Position numbers and translations under genes: made by a program. A DNA stretch of 39,189 nucleotides, taken from Lachnospiraceae bacterium. Lineage in GTDB: Bacteria > Bacillota > Clostridia > Lachnospirales > Lachnospiraceae. The stretch is from NCBI GenBank assembly GCA_013316825.1, contig WSLY01000023.1, positions 410-39,598 of the forward strand, written 5' to 3'. Under the pieces are notes generated by a model. The model was not told where the DNA came from. It ran no database searches and worked only from the letters and a program-made list of their open reading frames with translations. This document shows, piece by piece, positions 1 through 8,524 of this stretch. Within the stretch, counting starts at the first letter, position 1. Each line of letters opens with the position of its first letter.

Positions 1-1
1 A

Positions 2-76
2 TGTGATGACGTTTTTAATTTGGAGCAACGTAGTTATCAGGACCTTTTCAATGAACTTACTGATTTATTCCGCTAA
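2..76 (+). CDS. C-terminal tail of an unknown protein, cut by the left window edge
   Basis: An open frame enters from the left edge and ends at TAA 74-76, giving 24 residues ending in QDLFNELTDLFR. The tail is acidic and probably helical. It is followed 30 bases later by a hairpin with a T-rich tail, which supports it being the true end of a gene. Too little is visible to name a family. It could equally be a chance open stretch, because no start is in view. Confidence 0.4.
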   Translation, partial: CDDVFNLEQRSYQDLFNELTDLFR

Positions 77-105
77 ATATATTTGTAATAAACATCTATG
101 TAAGT

Positions 106-145
106 GCCCAGTGAATCAATGTCTAATCTCACTGGGCCTATTATT
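106..145 (+). terminator. Rho-independent terminator after the left-edge gene
   Basis: A perfect 9-bp stem GCCCAGTGA (106-114) / TCACTGGGC (129-137) encloses a 14-base loop and is followed by a T-rich tail (TATTATTTTGTT). It lies between the left-edge gene and the 3' end of the convergent recombinase gene, so it may serve mainly the plus-strand gene. The loop is longer than ideal. Confidence 0.55.
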
Positions 146-195
146 TTGTTAGATTCTCCAAGCGTAACTTCTAATATCCCCCCAATAATCAGGAA

Positions 196-1122
196 TTATC
201 CTCCATTCACCTCCATCAAATTCCTAGGATGCCTATGCACAAGAATATCCTTCTGCTTTGTGTTTGACACATGTGTATATATTTCGGTTGTGCTGATAGA
301 GCTGTGTCCCAGCATTCGTTGTATGTAGCGGATATCGACGTCCTGCTCTAACAGGAGTGTGGCGAAGGAATGGCGGAACATATGCGGGGTGATGTGCTGG
401 CTGATGCCGGCAAGTTTTGCATAGCGGTTTATCATAAAGCGGACGGATTGGTCGGAAAGCTTGTGTCGGAGCCTGTTGACAAAGAAGTACCCGCAGGCGG
501 CAATGTCTTCCGCAAAGATGTTCTGGTATAAAAGCAATGCGGACAGCACTTCCTGATTGCCAATCTGCAGGATTCGTTCCTTGGCGCCTTTTCCATAAAT
601 AAGAACGGTATTGTTTGCAAGGTCTATGTCGGAGGGCTTTAGCGAGCACAACTCGGATATCCTCATTCCGGTGGCAAAAAGCAATTCAATCACGGCAATG
701 TCCCTTATGTGACAGCGAAGCTGGTATCCGGAAGCGGAGGCTTCTTTTTGGGCATAAAGCGTTGACAAAAAGGTCTGTATGGAGTGGAAGGGAATGGTTT
801 TGGGGAGAAGCTTGGCTTCCCGAAAACGCACATCCAGCTTGGCAAAAGGATTGTCGGATAATAGCTCCCTGTACTCCAAGTAGTGAAAAAACGCTTTCAG
901 ACTTGCAATTTTGCGTTTGACAGTTTTGGTCTTGTATTGCCGGTGCAGGTCTGTAATGAAGGTGTCCAAAGTATTTTTAGAAAAGCAGTCAGGCGAAGCC
1001 GGGCAGAAGCATTTGTACTGCATCAAATCTATTTGATATGCTTTTAAGGTCTTGAAATCCAGACGTTTGCGGTATCTGCAATAGTCAATATATTCTGTGA
1101 TGTAAGTGTCTAAGGTATTCAT
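196..1122 (-). CDS. Tyrosine recombinase / integrase (XerC/XerD type)
   Basis: Site-specific DNA recombinase of 308 residues. The full catalytic set is visible: R154 in TGMRISEL, K178 in YGKGAKER, H247 and R250 in HMFRHSFA, H273 in LGHSSI, and nucleophile Y282 in TEIYTHVS. Residues 1-95 look like the SAM-like core-binding domain, the rest like the catalytic domain. An upstream in-frame start would add 10 residues, but the ATG at 1122 has an AAGGAG site 11 bases before it and fits the family N-terminus. Length matches Xer and small integron/phage-like integrases. No phage or conjugation genes and no att site against a tRNA are seen nearby, so its substrate is unknown. It stands alone, AT-rich like its surroundings, next to a 515-base gap with inverted repeats. 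Housekeeping XerC/D is possible but not indicated by the neighbours. Confidence 0.93.
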   Translation of the reverse strand: MNTLDTYITEYIDYCRYRKRLDFKTLKAYQIDLMQYKCFCPASPDCFSKNTLDTFITDLHRQYKTKTVKRKIASLKAFFHYLEYRELLSDNPFAKLDVRFREAKLLPKTIPFHSIQTFLSTLYAQKEASASGYQLRCHIRDIAVIELLFATGMRISELCSLKPSDIDLANNTVLIYGKGAKERILQIGNQEVLSALLLYQNIFAEDIAACGYFFVNRLRHKLSDQSVRFMINRYAKLAGISQHITPHMFRHSFATLLLEQDVDIRYIQRMLGHSSISTTEIYTHVSNTKQKDILVHRHPRNLMEVNGG

Positions 1123-1153
1123 AAATAAACATTCTCCTTGGTTTTTTGACACT

Positions 1154-1182
1154 ATTATGCGTGCGGATTGATAAATTGTCCA
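1154..1182 (-). promoter_or_regulatory. Sigma-70-type promoter for the recombinase
   Basis: On the minus strand TGGACA (1182-1177) and CATAAT (1159-1154) are separated by 17 bases, each one mismatch from consensus. The -10 lies 32 bases upstream of the recombinase start. Confidence 0.5.
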
Positions 1183-1248
1183 TTAAATTCCAAAATCATC
1201 CATCCCTTTACAATGAAATGAAAGCAACAGCTCGGCCATACCATTCAT

Positions 1249-1302
1249 AAATTGCCGGAATACGCATTTTTGCTTACATGGAAAGCTTACTGCCGGCAAT
1301 TT
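1249..1302. repeat. 10-bp inverted repeat beside the recombinase
   Basis: The arms 1249-1258 and 1293-1302 are exact reverse complements, separated by 34 bases. The arms are about the size of one tyrosine-recombinase half-site. No promoter-like hexamers were seen in the spacer, so an invertible promoter is not supported. Confidence 0.5.
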
Positions 1303-1637
1303 CTTTCATGTCGGGCATCCGCCCTATAGAACTGCTTGCTTCATTTGCCCCCAATGAGCAAGCGCCGCATAAAAATTATGCAGTCAATTCTGGACGGCTG
1401 TGCTGCTGCAAATGAAAGGAATTTGGAAAAGTAAGATATTGTTATTTTGCAGAAGATTTTGTATGCTAAAAAAGGTAAGCGACGGTTTGATTTGGGGAAA
1501 TTGTCATAATATTCATAAAAGGGTATTGAATGGGAAACGGTATCCGTGTAAAATAATAAACGAATTATTATCTTTACAAAACGTGTCTGTTATTTGACAG
1601 GACAGGGCATGGGAATACAGTATAATTAGGGGCACAT

Positions 1638-2348
1638 ATGATAAGGATAGGAATCTGCGATGAGGCAGAAAAGGACCTGCAGACGCAAAAGGCGATTCTG
1701 CAGGATATGATAGGGAAAGCGTGTATGAACGCCGAAATATTATGCTTTCAGAGCGGCGAAGCGCTGTTGCTTGAAATTGAGCAGAATAAGCGCATGGATA
1801 TCATTCTGATGGAGGTAGGGCTGCAGGGTATTAACGGCGTGGAGACAGCGAAAAGAATCAGGGTAACAGATATCAATACCTTATTGATTTTTATTACACG
1901 CGATGAGCAGTATTGGAAAGAAATTATCAATGTACAGCCATTTGCCTACATAGACAAACCGGTTGTGAAGGAGAATCTGGAAGAGGCCGTTATGCGTGCC
2001 ATTGCGCTGGCTGGCAGCAGAAGGGGAATGATACAGTTTTCCAGCAGAAAAAAAGAATATAGAATATTTTTGCGGGAGATCTTTTACTTTGAGAGCGACA
2101 AAAGAGAAGTTTTGGTGTTTTGTGAAAACAAAAAGTATTCTTTTTATCGAAAGCTCGATGAGGTGGAAGAGGAATTGAATCAATATCATGAAAAGTTTCT
2201 CAGGATTCACAAATCGTTTTTGGTTAATCCGGTTTATATCAAGGAATTTTCTTATGAAAAAATCATTATGTGTGATGGAAAAGAAATTACCATAAGTCCC
2301 AAGTACAGAAAAATCATCAGGCAATATTATGAAAGCAGGCAGAGCTAA
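1638..2348 (+). CDS. LytTR-family response regulator with Glu in place of the phospho-acceptor Asp
   Basis: DNA-binding regulator of 236 residues: receiver domain about 1-120, LytTR domain about 135-232. Acidic residues D8 and E9, the Thr of FIT and the Lys of YIDKP are present. At the phosphorylation position the motif reads DIILMEVGLQG, with Glu (E59, codon GAG at 1812-1814) where the family has Asp; the second LytTR regulator in this window has D59 at the same place. Glu there often mimics the phosphorylated state in engineered receivers, so this one may be constitutively active or signal-independent (inference). It has no partner kinase: the neighbours are the integrase and the GTPase-NYN gene. 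The gene is AT-rich and uses many AAA and ATA codons, unlike the next gene, which suggests a separate origin. The start has a weak GGGG site 5-8 bases upstream. Confidence 0.88.
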   Translation: MIRIGICDEAEKDLQTQKAILQDMIGKACMNAEILCFQSGEALLLEIEQNKRMDIILMEVGLQGINGVETAKRIRVTDINTLLIFITRDEQYWKEIINVQPFAYIDKPVVKENLEEAVMRAIALAGSRRGMIQFSSRKKEYRIFLREIFYFESDKREVLVFCENKKYSFYRKLDEVEEELNQYHEKFLRIHKSFLVNPVYIKEFSYEKIIMCDGKEITISPKYRKIIRQYYESRQS

Positions 2349-2368
2349 ATACTGCCTGCTTTTGTTTC
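2332..2368 (+). terminator. Terminator overlapping the end of the LytTR gene
   Basis: An 11-bp stem AAAGCAGGCAG (2332-2342) / CTGCCTGCTTT (2352-2362) with a 9-base loop is followed by TTTGTTT. The left arm lies within the last codons of the regulator gene and the stop codon is in the loop. Confidence 0.8.
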
Positions 2369-2429
2369 GTTACCCTTATTGAACATGAATAAGATGTGGA
2401 TTATAATGTGGTTATGTAGAGATTGTGTC

Positions 2430-2458
2430 GTGCAATTTATACTGTAAAAAGCTATAAT
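2430..2458 (+). promoter_or_regulatory. Possible promoter of the GTPase-NYN gene
   Basis: A perfect TATAAT (2453-2458) lies 34 bases before the ATG. The hexamer 17 bases upstream, GTGCAA, is a poor -35, so the call rests on the -10 and on position after a terminator. Confidence 0.4.
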
Positions 2459-2492
2459 AAGGAAATGGGAAAAGCGGACATTGGGTGTCAAA

Positions 2493-5204
2493 ATGAAGAG
2501 AGCGGTTATTGGGATACTGGCGCATGTGGATGCCGGAAAGACAACTTTATCGGAAGCTATGCTCTATGAGAGCGGCGCAATTCGGGAAAAGGGGCGTGTG
2601 GATAAGGGAGACGCCTTTCTGGATACGGATGCCATGGAGAAAGAGCGCGGCATTACGATTTTTTCAAAGCAGGCGGTATTTACGTATGCGGACACAGAAT
2701 TTGTCTTGCTGGATACGCCGGGACATGTGGATTTTTCGGCGGAAATGGAGCGTACTCTACAGGTATTGGACTATGCGGTGCTGGTGGTGAACGGTGCAGA
2801 CGGTGTGCAGAGCCACACGGAGACTTTGTGGCGGCTGCTTTCGCACTATAAGGTACCTGTTTTTCTTTTTGTCAATAAAATGGATATGGCAGAGGCGAAT
2901 GAGACGGCGCTTCTTTGTGAATTGCAGACAAGGCTTCATGGGAGCTGTGTGGCATTTTTGGAGGAAAAAGAAGAGACATTTTTGGAAAACATTGCTGTGT
3001 GTGAGGAGACGGTATTAGAGTCTTTTTTGGAAACAGGGACTGTGGAAAAAGGGGAAATCAGGCGGCTGATTTGGGAGAGAAAGCTGTTTCCCTGCTTTTT
3101 TGGCTCGGCGCTTTGGGGAAAGGGCGTGGAGCAGTTGTTACGGGGATTATCCGATTATACGCAAGAAATCCGGTATCCTGCCCTGTTTGGGGCGCGGGTA
3201 TTCAAAATTGCGCGGGACGAAAAGGGAAACCGCCTTACCTATGTGAAGATAACAGGCGGGAGCCTGAAGGTTAAGGATACCCTGACAGGAAAAGCGCAGA
3301 CAGGTATGATGACAGCGGAGGGCGGCGGTGAAGCGAAATGGGAAGAAAAGGTAAACCAGATTCGGATTTATTCCGGTGATAAATACGAGACGACAGGCGA
3401 AGCGCCGGCTGGCAGTATATGTGCCGTTACGGGCCTTAGCAGGACCTTTCCCGGGGAGGGACTAGGAGCAGAGGGGGCGGCAGAGCTCACCGTACTGGAG
3501 CCGGTTCTGCAATACCGCGTTATTCTGCCGCAGGAGGAAGCAGCAGCGGCTGTGCTGCCCAAGCTGCGTATGCTGGAGGAAGAGGAGCCGAAGCTGCAAA
3601 TCATATGGGAGGAAGCGCTGCAGGAGATTCGGCTCTGTGTTATGGGCGAGGTACAGCTTGAGATTTTGCAGCGGCTGATTCGGGAGCGGTTTGGCATTTT
3701 GGCGGAATTTGGACAAGGACATGTGGTATACAAAGAAACCATAGCAGGAGCCGTAATTGGAGCAGGACATTTTGAGCCGCTGCGTCATTATGCGGAAGTG
3801 CTGCTAAAACTGGAGCCGGCAGAAGCAGGCAGCGGTTTGCAGTTTGCTACAGCCTGCAGCGAAGATATTCTGGCAAGAAACTGGCAGCGGCTGATACTGA
3901 CTCATTTGGAGGAGAAGGAGCACAGGGGTGTGCTGACGGGCGCGCCTGTGACCGATATGAAAATCACGCTTTTAGCAGGGCGCGCTCACAAAAAGCATAC
4001 GGAGGGCGGCGATTTCAGACAAGCGACTTACAGGGCGGTCAGGCAGGGACTGATGGAGGCGGATTCTGTGCTGCTGGAGCCGTATTATGCTTTTGTGCTG
4101 GAGGTGCCGGAAAAGCTGGTGGGGCGCGCTATGATGGATATGGAACGGCTGAGCGGCAAAATGGAACCGCCCCGCATGGAGGCGGGACGTGCTATTCTGA
4201 CAGGGGTAGCGCCGGTTGCGACAATTGGCAGTTATCAGAAAGAGGTTATTGCCTATACGCGGGGTGAGGGCAGGATTTCCTGCCATTTCAAGGGATATCT
4301 GCCTTGTCATAACACGGAGGAGGTGCTGAAACAGTGTGCATATGAGCCGGAGAGCGATGCAGAAAATCCGTCGGGGTCGGTATTTTGTGCCCACGGCGCC
4401 GGCTTTGTGGTGCCATGGTATGAAGTGAAGGCGTATATCCACACAGAGGTCAGGGAAGAAGATATTGCATGTAAAAATGGGGAAAATTTGCCGGATATGC
4501 CATGGGAGGAAGGCGGATATTTGAGAGAATCCCAGACAGGAAGCAGAAACCGCACGGAAACGGTGCTTTTGACAGAAGAAATTGATAATATACTGGAACG
4601 GACTTATCGCGCCAACAAGCGGGATAAGGAAATAGCAGGGAAGGGAAGGTACGGGAAAAGACCGGAGAAAGCGAAAATACCTGCAGTGGAAAGAAGTTTT
4701 CGTCCTGCGCCCAAAAAGGAAGAATATCTGCTGGTGGACGGTTACAACGTGGTTTTTGCATGGGAAGAGCTGCATACGCTGGCGAAGATAAACATTGACG
4801 GCGCCAGAGGCCGGCTTTTGGATATATTGTGCGACTATCAGGCGATGCGAGGCTGTCATCTGATTGTGGTTTTTGATGCATACAGGGTAAAAGGCCATGC
4901 CACGGAAATTTTAGATTACCACAATATTCACATAGTTTATACGCAGGAAGCGGAGACGGCAGACCAGTATATTGAAAAATTTGCACATGAAAACGGAAAG
5001 CGGTATGATGTCATTGTGGCGACCTCGGACGGTTTGGAGCAGATTATCATACGCGGCGAGGGCTGCAGGCTGATGTCCGCGAGAGAACTGCAGGCGGAGA
5101 TTGCAAGGGAGAAGGCATATTTTCAGGAGACATATATGAAGCCGCAGACTGGCAAGACATACGCAGGAGAAGCTTTACCCGGAAAGGATTTGGAAAAAGG
5201 CTGA
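2493..5204 (+). CDS. TetM/EF-G-like ribosomal GTPase fused to a C-terminal NYN (YacP/Rae1-like) ribonuclease domain
   Basis: Protein of 903 residues. Residues 1 to about 650 match the TetM/TetO ribosomal-protection branch of EF-G-like GTPases: G1 AHVDAGKTT, G2 RGITI, G3 DTPGHVDF, G4 NKMD, then the middle domains and a TetM-like domain IV/V ending near GEGRISCHFKGY. A charged linker (about 680-740) leads to a NYN domain (about 745-885) with the acidic residues expected for a PIN-like nuclease: D749 in VDGYN, D795 in VVFDAY and D846 in ATSDG. This domain resembles Bacillus YacP/Rae1, which cleaves mRNA in the ribosomal A site. The fusion therefore predicts a factor that enters the A site using GTP and cuts mRNA there (inference). 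Tetracycline resistance is possible but not shown. An upstream TTG at 2481 is in frame; the ATG at 2493 is preferred because the family starts with this short basic strand. It overlaps the convergent next gene by 30 bases. Confidence 0.9.
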   Translation: MKRAVIGILAHVDAGKTTLSEAMLYESGAIREKGRVDKGDAFLDTDAMEKERGITIFSKQAVFTYADTEFVLLDTPGHVDFSAEMERTLQVLDYAVLVVNGADGVQSHTETLWRLLSHYKVPVFLFVNKMDMAEANETALLCELQTRLHGSCVAFLEEKEETFLENIAVCEETVLESFLETGTVEKGEIRRLIWERKLFPCFFGSALWGKGVEQLLRGLSDYTQEIRYPALFGARVFKIARDEKGNRLTYVKITGGSLKVKDTLTGKAQTGMMTAEGGGEAKWEEKVNQIRIYSGDKYETTGEAPAGSICAVTGLSRTFPGEGLGAEGAAELTVLEPVLQYRVILPQEEAAAAVLPKLRMLEEEEPKLQIIWEEALQEIRLCVMGEVQLEILQRLIRERFGILAEFGQGHVVYKETIAGAVIGAGHFEPLRHYAEVLLKLEPAEAGSGLQFATACSEDILARNWQRLILTHLEEKEHRGVLTGAPVTDMKITLLAGRAHKKHTEGGDFRQATYRAVRQGLMEADSVLLEPYYAFVLEVPEKLVGRAMMDMERLSGKMEPPRMEAGRAILTGVAPVATIGSYQKEVIAYTRGEGRISCHFKGYLPCHNTEEVLKQCAYEPESDAENPSGSVFCAHGAGFVVPWYEVKAYIHTEVREEDIACKNGENLPDMPWEEGGYLRESQTGSRNRTETVLLTEEIDNILERTYRANKRDKEIAGKGRYGKRPEKAKIPAVERSFRPAPKKEEYLLVDGYNVVFAWEELHTLAKINIDGARGRLLDILCDYQAMRGCHLIVVFDAYRVKGHATEILDYHNIHIVYTQEAETADQYIEKFAHENGKRYDVIVATSDGLEQIIIRGEGCRLMSARELQAEIAREKAYFQETYMKPQTGKTYAGEALPGKDLEKG

Positions 5205-5783
5205 TGAAACAAAGGTTTCTAAACAGGGTGAATATGGAGCAAGGCAGGTAACGCCGCTGCCGCTGTTGGGAAAGATGAGCGCTGCCGCGGCGTCCACAAC
5301 AAAGAGCATCAGCAGCACGGCAAGTATCCGGTGGCGGGTGCGCAAGGACAGGCGTTCCCAGTATTTTAATAAAAAGGGAGCGGCAAGGCAGGTGAAAAAA
5401 GCGCCGGCAAGTGCAAATCCCAAAACGGAATACAGGCAGATATAGCCGTTGATATTGAGAAACTGCCCCGTGTAGTCCCAGTAGCGTTTGTCAAAAAAAG
5501 TATCAAGGAGCCAGCCTGTAAACAATTCTACAACAGCGCCTATGCAGGCAGAATAAAAGAAACAGAGAAGGGGATGCTTTCTTTGCGTGTAGAGCAGTAC
5601 GAAAATCAGGACGGCGCCTGCCCCGTAGACGGGAAGCCATGGACCGTAGAAGAAACCGCGGTTGCAGAATGCGCCGTCTTTTATGAGAAACAGCAGTACT
5701 TCCCATAAAAAACCGGCGAGGGATGCGGCAAAAAACAGAAACAGTATGATATTGATTTTGCAGAAATGATTGTTATGTTTCAT
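5175..5783 (-). CDS. Small multi-pass membrane protein, putative ABC-transporter permease family (PF06541-like)
   Basis: Protein of 202 residues with about five hydrophobic segments (near 9-30, 50-65, 75-95, 110-130 and 145-165). The motif FFYGPWLPVYGAGAVLI is typical of the family annotated as putative ABC-transporter permease (CmpB/DUF1113), widespread in clostridia and of unproven function. No ATPase gene is nearby. The start at 5783 was chosen because the frame upstream is not membrane-like and no ribosome binding site fits a longer form; the site at 5783 is itself weak. It diverges from the FGGY kinase operon and its 3' end overlaps the GTPase-NYN gene. Confidence 0.75.
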   Translation of the reverse strand: MKHNNHFCKINIILFLFFAASLAGFLWEVLLFLIKDGAFCNRGFFYGPWLPVYGAGAVLIFVLLYTQRKHPLLCFFYSACIGAVVELFTGWLLDTFFDKRYWDYTGQFLNINGYICLYSVLGFALAGAFFTCLAAPFLLKYWERLSLRTRHRILAVLLMLFVVDAAAALIFPNSGSGVTCLAPYSPCLETFVSSAFFQILSG

Positions 5784-5839
5784 GCGCTTAGTATTGCCAG
5801 AAGCGGGAAGCATATGCCAAAAAGAAGTGAAAAATATAG

Positions 5840-5868
5840 TTGAAAGAATGTGCGGCGGCAAATATAAT
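5840..5868 (+). promoter_or_regulatory. Sigma-70-type promoter for the kinase-araD operon
   Basis: TTGAAA (5840-5845) and TATAAT (5863-5868) are separated by 17 bases, with the expected transcript start about 50 bases before the kinase ATG. Confidence 0.75.
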
Positions 5869-5927
5869 GGGAATAAGGAAAACAGCTTCTTTATGTGCGG
5901 CGGCTGGCGATTGGAGAGGAAAGGCGT

Positions 5928-7523
5928 ATGGACGAACGGAGAAAGAAACAAATTGAAGAGGGGAGGACTGCACTTGGCATTGAACTGGGTTCTACCCGCA
6001 TCAAAGCGGTGTTAGTCGGTGAGGATAATGTACCGCTTGCCGCGGGCAGCCATGAGTGGGAAAACAGGCTGGAGAACGGCATTTGGACATATACGCTGGA
6101 TGATATCTGGAGGGGACTGCGGGACTGCTATAAAAAACTGGCGCAGGAGGTACATACCAGATATGGCGTTATCCTGCGGAAAACAGGCGCCATGGGATTT
6201 TCCGCCATGATGCACGGCTATATGGTGTTTGACAAAGACGGGGAGCTGCTTGTTCCGTTCAGGACATGGAGAAATACCATGACGGCGGAAGCGGCAGAAC
6301 GGCTGACGACGCTTTTTGGTTATCCGATTCCCCAGAGGTGGAGCATCGCCCATCTTTATCAGGCTATTTTGAACAAGGAGTCCCATATACCAAAGATTGC
6401 CTGCCTGACTACCCTTGCCGGTTATGTGCACTGGAAGCTGACAGGCAGAAAGGTGCTGGGCGTCGGCGAGGCATCCGGCATGTTTCCCATTGATACAAAG
6501 ACAGGCAGTTATCAGGAACGCATGATGGCGCAGTTTGATGCGCTGTCAGAAGCACCGTGGCGGCTGAGAGACATTCTGCCGTCGGTGCTTACCGCGGGAG
6601 AGGCGGCGGGCAAATTGACGGAGGAGGGGGCAAGGCTTTTGGATGCGGACGGCAATCTGGAGGCAGGGATTTTGTTCTGTCCGCCTGAGGGAGACGCCGG
6701 AACCGGTATGGTGGCGACCAACAGTGTTGCAAAGCGGACCGGCAATATCTCGGCCGGTACTTCCGTGTTTGCCATGGTGGTACTGGAAAAGGAACTGACG
6801 AAGGCTTATGAAGAAATTGATTTGGTGACGACGCCCTCCGGTGAACCGGTGGCGATGGTGCATTGTAATAACTGTACTTCGGATTTGAATGCGTGGGTAA
6901 ATCTGTTTGCGGAATGCTTGGACAGCTTTGGCTGTCAGGCAGGGAAAGACGAGCTGTATGGCACGCTATACAAAAAGGCGCTGGAGGGAGAAGCGGACTG
7001 CGGCGGGCTTTTGGCGTACAACTATGTCTCGGGGGAGCCGGTTACGGGCTTTGATGAGGGAAGAGCGCTTTTTGTCAGGACGCCAAAGGCAAGATTTACG
7101 CTTGCCAATTTTATGCGGGTGCACCTTTTCACTTCTCTGGGCGCGTTAAAAACGGGCATGGATATTTTGCTAAAAAAAGAGAACGTCAAAATTGACAGGC
7201 TGTTGGGGCACGGCGGGCTTTACAAAACGCCTGGTGTGGGACAGAGAGTGACGGCTGCCGCCATGAATGCACCGGTATCTGTGATGGAGACGGCTGGCGA
7301 GGGAGGTGCATGGGGGATTGCGCTGCTGGCTTCCTACATGCTGCATAGGGAGGAAGGAGAAACGCTTGCAGAGTATCTTTCCCGACGTGTATTTGCAGAT
7401 ACAGAAAGTGTTACCGTAAAGCCAAAGCCTTCTGACGTCGCAGGCTTCGAAGCGTTTATGGAGCGTTACACAAAAGGGCTGGCAATAGAAAAGGCGGCAA
7501 TAGAAAGCCTTTCGGAAGTATAA
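5928..7523 (+). CDS. FGGY-family sugar kinase, probable L-ribulokinase
   Basis: ATP-dependent sugar kinase of 531 residues. The N-terminal ATP-binding segment [14 protein letters not shown] follows a short charged leader. The sugar-site region carries [12 protein letters not shown], and the C-terminal half has [10 protein letters not shown], containing the likely catalytic Asp, then [12 protein letters not shown] and [12 protein letters not shown]. Length fits xylulokinase/ribulokinase. The next gene encodes L-ribulose-5-phosphate 4-epimerase, so the likely reaction is L-ribulose to L-ribulose-5-phosphate in arabinose breakdown; the same kinase family also phosphorylates xylulose. No arabinose isomerase or transporter is in the window. 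The ATG at 5928 has GGAGAGGA 8 bases upstream; an upstream ATG at 5895 lacks such a site. Confidence 0.85.
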   Translation: MDERRKKQIEEGRTALGIELGSTRIKAVLVGEDNVPLAAGSHEWENRLENGIWTYTLDDIWRGLRDCYKKLAQEVHTRYGVILRKTGAMGFSAMMHGYMVFDKDGELLVPFRTWRNTMTAEAAERLTTLFGYPIPQRWSIAHLYQAILNKESHIPKIACLTTLAGYVHWKLTGRKVLGVGEASGMFPIDTKTGSYQERMMAQFDALSEAPWRLRDILPSVLTAGEAAGKLTEEGARLLDADGNLEAGILFCPPEGDAGTGMVATNSVAKRTGNISAGTSVFAMVVLEKELTKAYEEIDLVTTPSGEPVAMVHCNNCTSDLNAWVNLFAECLDSFGCQAGKDELYGTLYKKALEGEADCGGLLAYNYVSGEPVTGFDEGRALFVRTPKARFTLANFMRVHLFTSLGALKTGMDILLKKENVKIDRLLGHGGLYKTPGVGQRVTAAAMNAPVSVMETAGEGGAWGIALLASYMLHREEGETLAEYLSRRVFADTESVTVKPKPSDVAGFEAFMERYTKGLAIEKAAIESLSEV

Positions 7524-7568
7524 ATGAATGATAGGGCCGTCAGGACAACGGCTCGGAAAAGAGGGTAT

Positions 7569-8270
7569 ATGTTAGAAGAATTAAAGAAAAAGGTATATGA
7601 AGCCAATATGGAGCTGCCGCGGCACGGGCTTGTCACGTTTACGTGGGGCAATGTGAGCGCCATTGACAGGGAGAGAGGGCTTTTTGTCATTAAGCCCAGC
7701 GGGGTTTTGTATGATGCGCTTCGGGCAGAAGACATGGTGGTGATGAACCTTGCAGGAGAGCGGGTGGAGGGGCATTATAAGCCGTCTTCTGATACGCCGA
7801 CTCATTTAGAGCTGTACAAGGCGTTTCCTGAAATCGGCGGTATTGTGCACACACATTCTCCGTGGGCGACAAGCTGGGCGCAGGCAGGGCGCTCAATCCC
7901 CTGCTATGGTACGACTCATGCGGATTATTTTTATGGGGAAATTCCCTGTCTGAGAACACTGACACAGTCGGAAATTGAAGATGCCTATGAAGCCAACACG
8001 GGGCTTTTGATCGCGGAGGAATTTAACACGGGAAATCTGGATGTCAATGCAGTTCCGGCGGTTTTGTGCAAAAATCATGGTCCTTTTGTATGGGGAAAAA
8101 ATGCGGAGGAAGCAGTACAGCTTGCCGTGATTTTAGAGGAAGTGGCAAAGATGGCGGCAAGGACGGAGTGGCTGCGCGCCGATGTGAAGCCTGCACCGCA
8201 GGAGCTTCAGGACAGGCATTATTTTAGAAAACATGGAGAGAATGCATATTATGGCCAGTCCATTGTGTAA
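7569..8270 (+). CDS. araD: L-ribulose-5-phosphate 4-epimerase
   Basis: Class-II-aldolase-like epimerase of 233 residues, converting L-ribulose-5-phosphate to D-xylulose-5-phosphate. It follows the AraD pattern closely: [30 protein letters not shown] at the N-terminus, [19 protein letters not shown], the zinc-ligand pair in [22 protein letters not shown], the third His in [10 protein letters not shown] and [11 protein letters not shown] at the end. The start at 7569 has an AAGAGGG site just upstream; a longer frame begins at 7524 directly after the kinase stop but adds 15 residues not found in the family. It is the second gene of the operon, 45 bases behind the kinase. Confidence 0.95.
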   Translation: MLEELKKKVYEANMELPRHGLVTFTWGNVSAIDRERGLFVIKPSGVLYDALRAEDMVVMNLAGERVEGHYKPSSDTPTHLELYKAFPEIGGIVHTHSPWATSWAQAGRSIPCYGTTHADYFYGEIPCLRTLTQSEIEDAYEANTGLLIAEEFNTGNLDVNAVPAVLCKNHGPFVWGKNAEEAVQLAVILEEVAKMAARTEWLRADVKPAPQELQDRHYFRKHGENAYYGQSIV

Positions 8271-8514
8271 AAAATGTCTGCTTTCGGATGCGGGAGGGCA
8301 GATGTATAAAGACAAGATTGAGAAGCTGCTTGTGATGATGGATAAGGATACGAAGGCAGAAGAGGCCTTGTATGAAAAAAGGCTGTCTGTGTGCAGAAAC
8401 TGCGAAAAGCTTTCCGGTGAGAAAGAAACAGCCGGAACTTGTCTTGCCTGCGGCTGTTATGTAGAATTGCGGGCAGCGGTAAAAAAGAACCGCTGCCCCC
8501 ATCGTTACTGGTAA
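8251..8514 (+). CDS. Small cysteine-rich protein, likely zinc-binding (DUF6171-like)
   Basis: Protein of 87 residues with paired cysteines: CKKC near the N-terminus, CRNC in the middle, CLACGC later, and a final CPHRYW. This arrangement suggests a zinc-ribbon-like fold and resembles small uncharacterised Lachnospiraceae proteins (DUF6171, from memory). It overlaps the 3' end of araD by 20 bases. Three in-frame ATGs (8233, 8242, 8251) are possible; GGAGAG at 8235-8240 best serves the one at 8251. Function unknown; its place in the operon may be incidental. Confidence 0.7.
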   Translation: MASPLCKKCLLSDAGGQMYKDKIEKLLVMMDKDTKAEEALYEKRLSVCRNCEKLSGEKETAGTCLACGCYVELRAAVKKNRCPHRYW

Positions 8515-8524
8515 AGAAATGGTA

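Larger units (their letters stand above)
1123..1637. other. 515-base gap with three inverted repeats and no convincing gene
   Basis: Apart from the recombinase promoter at its left end this AT-rich gap carries no credible coding sequence; a 65-codon open frame at 1400-1597 lacks a ribosome binding site and homology cues. Three inverted repeats follow each other: AAATTGCCGG (1249-1258) with CCGGCAATTT (1293-1302); GCTTGCT-t-CATT (1334-1345) with AATGAGCAAGC (1353-1363); and GCATAA (1367-1372) with TTATGC (1376-1381). None has a T-run, so they are not ordinary terminators. They could be recombinase binding sites, a structured leader, or remnants of a mobile element. Confidence 0.6.

Noticed and set aside
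1249..1302. Invertible promoter (phase switch) controlled by the adjacent recombinase
   Set aside because: The arms suit a recombinase, but no promoter hexamers were found between them and no neighbouring surface gene is an obvious target; kept only as an open possibility.
1400..1597. 65-codon plus-strand open frame in the 515-base gap
   Set aside because: No ribosome binding site and no protein-like pattern.
1594..1626. TTGACA and TATAAT before the first LytTR gene as a promoter
   Set aside because: The spacer is 21 bases, beyond the workable range, and the predicted start would overlap the weak ribosome binding site.
3972..4898. 308-codon minus-strand open frame inside the GTPase-NYN gene
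   Set aside because: It has a composition expected from the antisense of a GC-richer gene, no ribosome binding site and no recognisable motif; the plus-strand gene is clearly real.
2493..5204. Calling this gene a tetracycline-resistance determinant
   Set aside because: Family resemblance alone does not show resistance, the fused NYN domain points to another or additional function, and no other resistance or mobile genes lie next to it.
8471..8498. Perfect 10-bp hairpin GGGCAGCGGT/ACCGCTGCCC as a terminator of the araD operon
   Set aside because: It lies in the coding part of the cysteine-rich gene and has no T-run on either strand, so it is a coding hairpin rather than an intrinsic terminator.
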